From contig CAKTYZ010000012.1 in the NCBI GenBank assembly GCA_934635225.1, positions 1 through 64,000 of the forward strand: a stretch of DNA of 64,000 bases, in the 5' to 3' direction. Of the stretch, positions 59,308 through 64,000 are shown piece by piece. Source of the stretch: an uncultured Kiritimatiellota bacterium (GTDB lineage Bacteria; Verrucomicrobiota; Kiritimatiellia; RFP12; UBA1067). The number at the start of each line of letters is the position of its first letter. The first letter of the stretch is position 1. The notes under the pieces were generated by a model. It was not told the origin of the DNA and did no database searches. It was given only the letters and a program-made list of their open reading frames with translations. The position numbers were made by a program, and so were the translations under genes.

Positions 59308-59999
59308 TGATAACTTATGACCTTTCCGGCAAGACGGCCCTCGTCACGGGTGCCAATCGCGGCATCGGCAAGGCAATGGCGGACGCGCTCGAAGAGGCGG
59401 GTGCGCAGGTGGTCCGCACGTCGTCGAAGGACTGCGACCTCTCCGACCGGAAGGCGGTGTACGCGTTCATCGAGCGCGTGAAGCGCGCCCACCAGATCGA
59501 CATCCTCGTCAACAACGCGGGGATGATTCTCCGCAAGCCCGCCGCCGAGCATCCCGACGAGTACTGGGACAAGGTGATGGACGTGAACGCCAGCGCGTCG
59601 TTTGTCCTCGCCCGCGAGTTCGGGCGCGACATGGTTGCGCGCGGCTGGGGCAAGATCGTCTTCACCTGCTCGCTTCTCACGTTTCAGGGCGGCATCACGG
59701 TGCCGGGCTACGCGGCGTCGAAGGGCGCCGTCGGCCAGCTCGTGAAGGCCCTTGCGAACGAATGGGCGGGGAAGGGCGTCAACGTAAACGGCATTGCGCC
59801 CGGCTACATCGCGACGGACAACACCGCCGCGCTCCGGGCCGACCCGACGCGCAGTCGCCAGATTCTTGAGCGCATCCCGGCGGGACGCTGGGGCGAGGCG
59901 TCGGACATCGCGGGTGCGTGCGTCTTTCTCTGTTCGCCGGCGGCGGCCTACGTCCACGGCGCAATCCTGCCCGTCGATGGCGGTTGGCTCGCGCGTTAG
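59307..59999 (+). CDS. kduD: 2-dehydro-3-deoxy-D-gluconate 5-dehydrogenase (SDR)
   Basis: Reduces 2,5-diketo-3-deoxygluconate to 2-keto-3-deoxygluconate, the step after KduI. 230 residues, classical SDR: TGANRGIGKA cofactor motif, LVNNAGMI, catalytic Ser in FTCSLLTFQGG and YAASK (Tyr/Lys), PGYIATDN. It is about 20 residues shorter than usual KduD in the region after beta-2. The start ATG overlaps the kduI stop (TAATG). KDG kinase and aldolase are not in the window. Confidence 0.92.
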   Translation: MITYDLSGKTALVTGANRGIGKAMADALEEAGAQVVRTSSKDCDLSDRKAVYAFIERVKRAHQIDILVNNAGMILRKPAAEHPDEYWDKVMDVNASASFVLAREFGRDMVARGWGKIVFTCSLLTFQGGITVPGYAASKGAVGQLVKALANEWAGKGVNVNGIAPGYIATDNTAALRADPTRSRQILERIPAGRWGEASDIAGACVFLCSPAAAYVHGAILPVDGGWLAR

Positions 60000-60099
60000 A
60001 GACGGGTTTTCGTCAAGCCATATTGAGAGGCGTGTGTCGGTCATGAATGAAATCTTCTCCATAATTGATGTTCTTAGGGGGAGACGGGGAATCGCGAGT

Positions 60100-60136
60100 T
60101 TTCAGAAATCACAATCGAACTTTCAGGAAGTGCAAT
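60100..60136 (+). promoter_or_regulatory. Tandem direct-repeat operator (AraC-type), copy 2
   Basis: TTTCAGAAATCACAAT (60100-60115) and TTTCAGGAAGTGCAAT (60121-60136) repeat at 21-bp spacing and match the operator at 55950-55988. The near-identical TGCAATTTACTTCG follows in both places. Confidence 0.85.
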
Positions 60137-60164
60137 TTACTTCGTGTGCCTCTGGTGTTATAAT
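60136..60164 (+). promoter_or_regulatory. Promoter of the large secreted protein gene
   Basis: -35 TTTACT (60136-60141), 17-bp spacer, -10 TATAAT (60159-60164): the same geometry as the promoter at 55988-56016, with the operator touching -35. Confidence 0.75.
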
Positions 60165-60240
60165 TCCCGTATAAACTTGGCGGAAGGTGCGGGCGGTCCG
60201 CATTCCCGGCAGCAGCAACCACACGACGGAGAATCAGCAC

Positions 60241-63045
60241 ATGAACGAGCGACATGGGTACGACGGCAAGCGATTGTCTTCTTTGAGGCTATTTCGCCTC
60301 TGCTGGGCGCGTTGCGTCCTTTCCGGATTCCTGGCCTGTGGCCTCGGACAGGCTGGAGCGGAAGAGTTCCGGCTCACGCGAGACGACTCCTGGCATTACG
60401 AATCGTTCGATTCCAACGGTCCCAAGGGGTTCAATTGGGGGCCGCTGGCGCCCAATGGCCCGGCGCCATCGCCCGGCAACGTCTACATTGTGCCGAACGG
60501 GAAGACAATTCGTTCGGACAACGCGCACGAGGGCTCCGTCACGGCCGGCTACCTGAAGCGGTCTGTCTTTGCGGGCGACTGGCTGCAGCTGGGCGAGTCA
60601 ACCGGTTCGGGGGTGGCGACTTTCCTGACCTGGAGCAGCAACCACGCGGACGCGCCAGACCTCCGGTGGGTCAATTCCAGGATCTTCTGCAACGACCAGG
60701 GAACCGCCTACTTCTACGGAACGAACACGCTCTCCTTTGCCGGCGGGCAGCATCACGCCGGCGGATGGCACGCTCAGGCGAATACGACGCGAACGCTCTG
60801 TCTCGTCCAGACGCTGATCTGCGACGAGCCGGATCTCGTGCTGGAGGCCGTCTGCAAGGACGGGGTCGGCGCCGCCATCCGCGGGCAGCTGAAATTTGCC
60901 GATCTCAACGACCGACTGGCCGACCTGCGGCGGTTCAAGGGCCGGCTCGCGACACGCGACGCCAACTCCGCGCTGGCGTTCCTCGGAAAGCATTCCATCC
61001 CGGACTACGAAACGTTTCGGGCCGACGGCATCACGCTCGCCGACCAGACCGCGCTGGTGATCGGCGCGGCGGCTCGGCAGCCTGCGACCTGTGGCGTGAC
61101 ACTTGCCGAAGGCGCCACCGCGACTCTTGAGTCGGCTTCCGGATCCGTGACGTTCGCGTTGCCTGTTTGCGGTGACGAGAACACCGTCCTTGTCATCGCC
61201 AGGGAACTGCGTGGCGCGAATCAGAACCCGACCGTCACCCTTGCCAATGACTGGACGTCCTTCCATGGCACGCTGGTTGTCTCGAACTGCACCGTCAACC
61301 TTACGTCAGATGCCGCGGGCCTCACGTCCGTTCCGATTGTCGTTCGTTCCGGGGGGACGGTTCACCTGCCGCATGTGGGCGCCGAGTACGATCTCCGCCC
61401 CGATCCTGGCGCGACGATCTTCGTCGATTCCCTTCGCATCACATATGTTCCCGGAGAAGGGACTGAACCCATTGAAATGAAAGACGTCACGGCGGCAGGC
61501 TATGCCATGACGCCGAAGCCGATCGTCATCTGGCTATCGGAAGCCATCAAGCTTCCCGTCAACGATCCGCTGGAGTTTCCGTGTCTCCGGCTTCCCGCAG
61601 GTCTTGCGTCCGCTGCGGACTTCACGGACGCGACGGCCCGGACCTACGGGTATCCGAACTCGCGGTTCGTTGTCCGCCCTGACGCGGAAGCCGGATTTGA
61701 GATGGTCTACCTGGTCATCAAGCCGGCCGTCGAACTTGTCATCTCGAAGGCTGACTCGGAGAACTTCAAGCATATCCACTTCGACGCGGCGCAAGTCCAG
61801 AACAAGACGACGGACGAGTGGCGTGACATCTGGAGCGACGGCAAGGCCCCGCAGAAGGGCCGCGACTACCTGATCTTGCCGTACACGGAAACCCATACGG
61901 CCGACAGCTGGCACGAGACGTTCGACTTCCCCGGCGACTCGCTGCTTCTTCGTGCGCCGTTCAACACGCGCGCTCAGAGCAACCATGTCGAGAGGCTTGT
62001 CATGGACTGGTATTCCAGCATCTGGTCGGGCGGATGCGGGTATGGCAATACCCCGCACATCTTCACCGGCACGATCGACATCGCCGGCGGCGATGTCGAA
62101 ATTCCGGTTCGTGTCAACGCCATCGGGGGCAACAATCACTGGAACGGCTTTGATTTCCGCTCGACGATCAAGGGCGGCGGATGGTGCTCGTTCCGCGGCA
62201 GATCGACCAACTGCCCCAACTACCTGCGCGGCGACAACGTGAACTTCACCGGCGGCCTGATGTTCGAGACAGGCTGCACGGCGGCCCACAGCGCGCCCTG
62301 GTACTTGACGAACGACCATGCGCTGGGCGGCGCACGGCCTGCGGGCAACACCAACAACTACCGTTCCGTCTGGCTGAAAGGCGACTGGAACGGGCTTGTC
62401 GCGCTGGAGACGCTGACGCTTGATGCGGCGAATCGCGGCCTTTATGTCTCCGGCACGGGGTGCTTCCTCGGCGCGGAGAAGGGAAAGACGCTGGTGCTGG
62501 ACTGCCACGTGCGCCTTGACCAGTCCCTCCGCAAGACCGGCGAGGGAACGCTTGCCCTCGCGCGAGAGCCCGAACACGGCGCGGACGGGCAGTCCCTTGT
62601 CGCGGACGAGAACAACGTGCTCGCGGTCGAGCGGGGTTTCGTGAAGTCTCTGGGCCGCGACGGCTACGCGACGATGAAGCTCGTCTTCTCAGAGGGCGCG
62701 GGCATTCGCCTCGATGCCGGGGCGGCGGGCGATGCGCGGCGCTATGGCCTCCGTCTCCTGCAGCCCGATCCGATACAGGCGCTCGGGCCGTCGGTCGCGC
62801 TCAGCGTGGAAGGGGCCCTGCCGGACGATTCGCGTACCGTCGCGATCTGCTCGGTTCCCGCCGGGACGGCAGACCTGCTGCCGCTTTTCGACACGCGGGC
62901 GAACGTGCGTGCGCTTCGGCTTCGTTCCGGCGATTACGTTCGCGCGGTCGTGAAGCGCGACGATGTGACGCTTGCGGACGAGGACCTTGTACGCTATGTG
63001 GTCGAATACGACCTCCCGTCCGGTCTTGTCTTTTATGTCAAGTAA
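60241..63045 (+). CDS. Large secreted beta-rich protein of unknown function
   Basis: 934 residues with a signal sequence (about 1-41, LSGFLACGLGQAGAEE) preceded by a basic N-terminus. The body is rich in T, G, D and N with repeated short strands (VTLANDWTSFHGTLVVSNC, GGDVEIPVRVNAIGGNNHW, LRKTGEGTLALA), like autotransporter-associated beta-strand/beta-helix proteins. An in-frame GTG at 60187 is an alternative start. It is under the second copy of the operator, so it is probably induced with the sugar-acid genes and may bind or act on the polysaccharide outside the cell. No catalytic family recognised. Confidence 0.7.
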   Translation: MNERHGYDGKRLSSLRLFRLCWARCVLSGFLACGLGQAGAEEFRLTRDDSWHYESFDSNGPKGFNWGPLAPNGPAPSPGNVYIVPNGKTIRSDNAHEGSVTAGYLKRSVFAGDWLQLGESTGSGVATFLTWSSNHADAPDLRWVNSRIFCNDQGTAYFYGTNTLSFAGGQHHAGGWHAQANTTRTLCLVQTLICDEPDLVLEAVCKDGVGAAIRGQLKFADLNDRLADLRRFKGRLATRDANSALAFLGKHSIPDYETFRADGITLADQTALVIGAAARQPATCGVTLAEGATATLESASGSVTFALPVCGDENTVLVIARELRGANQNPTVTLANDWTSFHGTLVVSNCTVNLTSDAAGLTSVPIVVRSGGTVHLPHVGAEYDLRPDPGATIFVDSLRITYVPGEGTEPIEMKDVTAAGYAMTPKPIVIWLSEAIKLPVNDPLEFPCLRLPAGLASAADFTDATARTYGYPNSRFVVRPDAEAGFEMVYLVIKPAVELVISKADSENFKHIHFDAAQVQNKTTDEWRDIWSDGKAPQKGRDYLILPYTETHTADSWHETFDFPGDSLLLRAPFNTRAQSNHVERLVMDWYSSIWSGGCGYGNTPHIFTGTIDIAGGDVEIPVRVNAIGGNNHWNGFDFRSTIKGGGWCSFRGRSTNCPNYLRGDNVNFTGGLMFETGCTAAHSAPWYLTNDHALGGARPAGNTNNYRSVWLKGDWNGLVALETLTLDAANRGLYVSGTGCFLGAEKGKTLVLDCHVRLDQSLRKTGEGTLALAREPEHGADGQSLVADENNVLAVERGFVKSLGRDGYATMKLVFSEGAGIRLDAGAAGDARRYGLRLLQPDPIQALGPSVALSVEGALPDDSRTVAICSVPAGTADLLPLFDTRANVRALRLRSGDYVRAVVKRDDVTLADEDLVRYVVEYDLPSGLVFYVK

Positions 63046-63057
63046 TTAGGGGAAAGA

Positions 63058-64000
63058 ATGAGTCGCATGTTCTTCAGAGTCGGATTTGGCGGGATTTTGC
63101 TTGCGGGCCTTGCGTTTACGGGCCAGGGCGAATGGCTGCCGGACGGCATCATGCCGCCGGACACGATCCGGACGGATCACCCGCGCATCTTCTTCAACGC
63201 CGACACGTGGCCGGCGGTCGTGGCGCGCGCCAACGGGCCGGCCCGCGAGCGGCGCGACGCCCTCCTCGCCCGTTGCGACGCCTATCCGGACCGGCCGAAG
63301 TGCGCGAACACCGGCCCTGTCGAGCGGCGCACCGTGAAGACGGCGGACGGGCAGACGGTGACGACTTCGCTGGCGCACACGGCCATCCCGAACGTCGAGG
63401 AGTTCGGCACGCAGGCCGCCGAGTGCGCGTTCGCCTGGCGGCTGACGGGCGAGAGGAAGTACCTTGACAAATGCCTGGCGATGCTCAAGGAGAGCATACG
63501 CGGCTACCATGAGGCGTATCGGAACGGGCGCGCCGTCCACTGGTACTCGACGACGCGCATTCATGCGATCTGCGCGTATGACTGGATCTACAACGACATC
63601 TCGGACGAGACGCGCCGCGAGATCCTCATCCCGCTCATGCAGCATGTCGAGGATACGGTCACCGTTCCGAACATCATTCGGCGGAATGACGGAAACCAGT
63701 CCGGCTCGACGGGCTGCTATGGCGTCGAGTCGCTGCTGTGGTATTCGGGACTCGCGGCCTACGGCGACGGGTACTGCGACGAACTGGCGAAGCGGCACCT
63801 TTCAATCGGCCATGCGCTGAACCGGACGATGCTGGCCTTTCGGGAGAAAGGCGCGGGCGACGACGGCGCGCTCTCCTCCGCAACGCCCGGCTACGCCCTG
63901 GGCTGCTATCCGTGGGCGCACTTCAACTTTTTCCATTCGTACCTGTCGGCGTTCGGGCGCAATGTCGCGGCCGACTATCCGGCAATGGCCTACTACCCGA
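63058..64000 (+). CDS. Heparinase II/III- or alginate-lyase-like protein (partial, runs off the window)
   Basis: 314 codons are visible, open to the end of the window. A signal peptide (FGGILLAGLAFTGQG) is followed by RTDHPRIFFNADTWPAVVA, an opening common to heparinase II/III-like and related alpha/alpha-toroid polysaccharide lyases, and then by helices with RIHAICAYDWIYNDIS, DETRREILIPLM, NDGNQSGSTGCYGVESLL. Such enzymes cleave uronate-containing polysaccharides by elimination, giving unsaturated uronides that KduI and KduD process. It follows the large secreted protein by 12 bases with a GGGGAAAG ribosome site. Exact PL family uncertain. Confidence 0.75.
   Translation, partial: MSRMFFRVGFGGILLAGLAFTGQGEWLPDGIMPPDTIRTDHPRIFFNADTWPAVVARANGPARERRDALLARCDAYPDRPKCANTGPVERRTVKTADGQTVTTSLAHTAIPNVEEFGTQAAECAFAWRLTGERKYLDKCLAMLKESIRGYHEAYRNGRAVHWYSTTRIHAICAYDWIYNDISDETRREILIPLMQHVEDTVTVPNIIRRNDGNQSGSTGCYGVESLLWYSGLAAYGDGYCDELAKRHLSIGHALNRTMLAFREKGAGDDGALSSATPGYALGCYPWAHFNFFHSYLSAFGRNVAADYPAMAYYP

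Overview
The window comes from a GC-rich chromosome (roughly 60% GC by eye). It most resembles the Kiritimatiellota/Verrucomicrobiota lineage, probably an anaerobic, carbohydrate-fermenting gut or sediment member. The basis is inference: a V-type ATPase B subunit, pyruvate formate-lyase with its activase, formate-THF ligase, two XylR-type (LacI-like sensor plus AraC HTH) regulators, a 29-residue bS22/mS38-type ribosomal protein, a giant RHS protein with thrombospondin type 3 repeats, and PTS-IIC/DUF4861/KduI/KduD sugar-acid genes. There is no 16S in the window to prove it.

Layout. 1-120: the 3' tip of a 5S rRNA and a terminator, so an rRNA operon lies just upstream. 165-6490: carB, an orphan V-ATPase B gene and fhs, run on without a break into a surface-polysaccharide cluster (6490-16482). 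That cluster holds plus-strand glycosyltransferases (with a RAYT-like transposase gene) converging on a minus-strand operon of flippase, GT4, GT17 and GT8. 16491-23083: an XylR-type regulator, hisG, the bS22-like gene, efp, etfBA and hom. 23094-29340: a lipoprotein, trmJ, serS, cysS, thioredoxin, an L,D-transpeptidase and an EamA transporter. 29379-32447: a cobalamin riboswitch, a BtuB-like TonB receptor and an N-terminally shortened FecCD permease. 32492-32633: seven GAACGCGTTC palindromes at an exact 22-bp period, ahead of an HU-like DNA-binding protein gene and an HD-domain gene.

34424-49670 (minus strand) is the most distinctive region. A small secreted protein and a 2381-residue RHS protein are followed by a chain of displaced RHS C-terminal tips, each with its own putative immunity gene, giving six tip/immunity pairs. 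From the main gene outward the toxin tips decay (internal deletions, frameshifts, then only a tail), while all six downstream partner genes stay open. This looks like an archive of retained immunities. A truncated EcoRI-type adenine methyltransferase gene is spliced into the last pair.

49792-64000: tRNA-Arg(CCT), pflB-pflA, a PilB/GspE ATPase, a second XylR-type regulator and a sugar-acid operon (GatC-like PTS IIC, DUF4861, kduI, kduD). A second promoter then drives a large secreted beta-rich protein and a partial heparinase/alginate-lyase-like gene. Both promoters of this last locus carry the same pair of direct repeats 21 bp apart, abutting an identical TTTACT -35 box, which is a convincing candidate operator for the adjacent regulator.

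A recurring feature is a TATAAT -10 box placed 7-12 bp before the start codon with no Shine-Dalgarno sequence. This suggests many leaderless or near-leaderless mRNAs and corrects several start sites.
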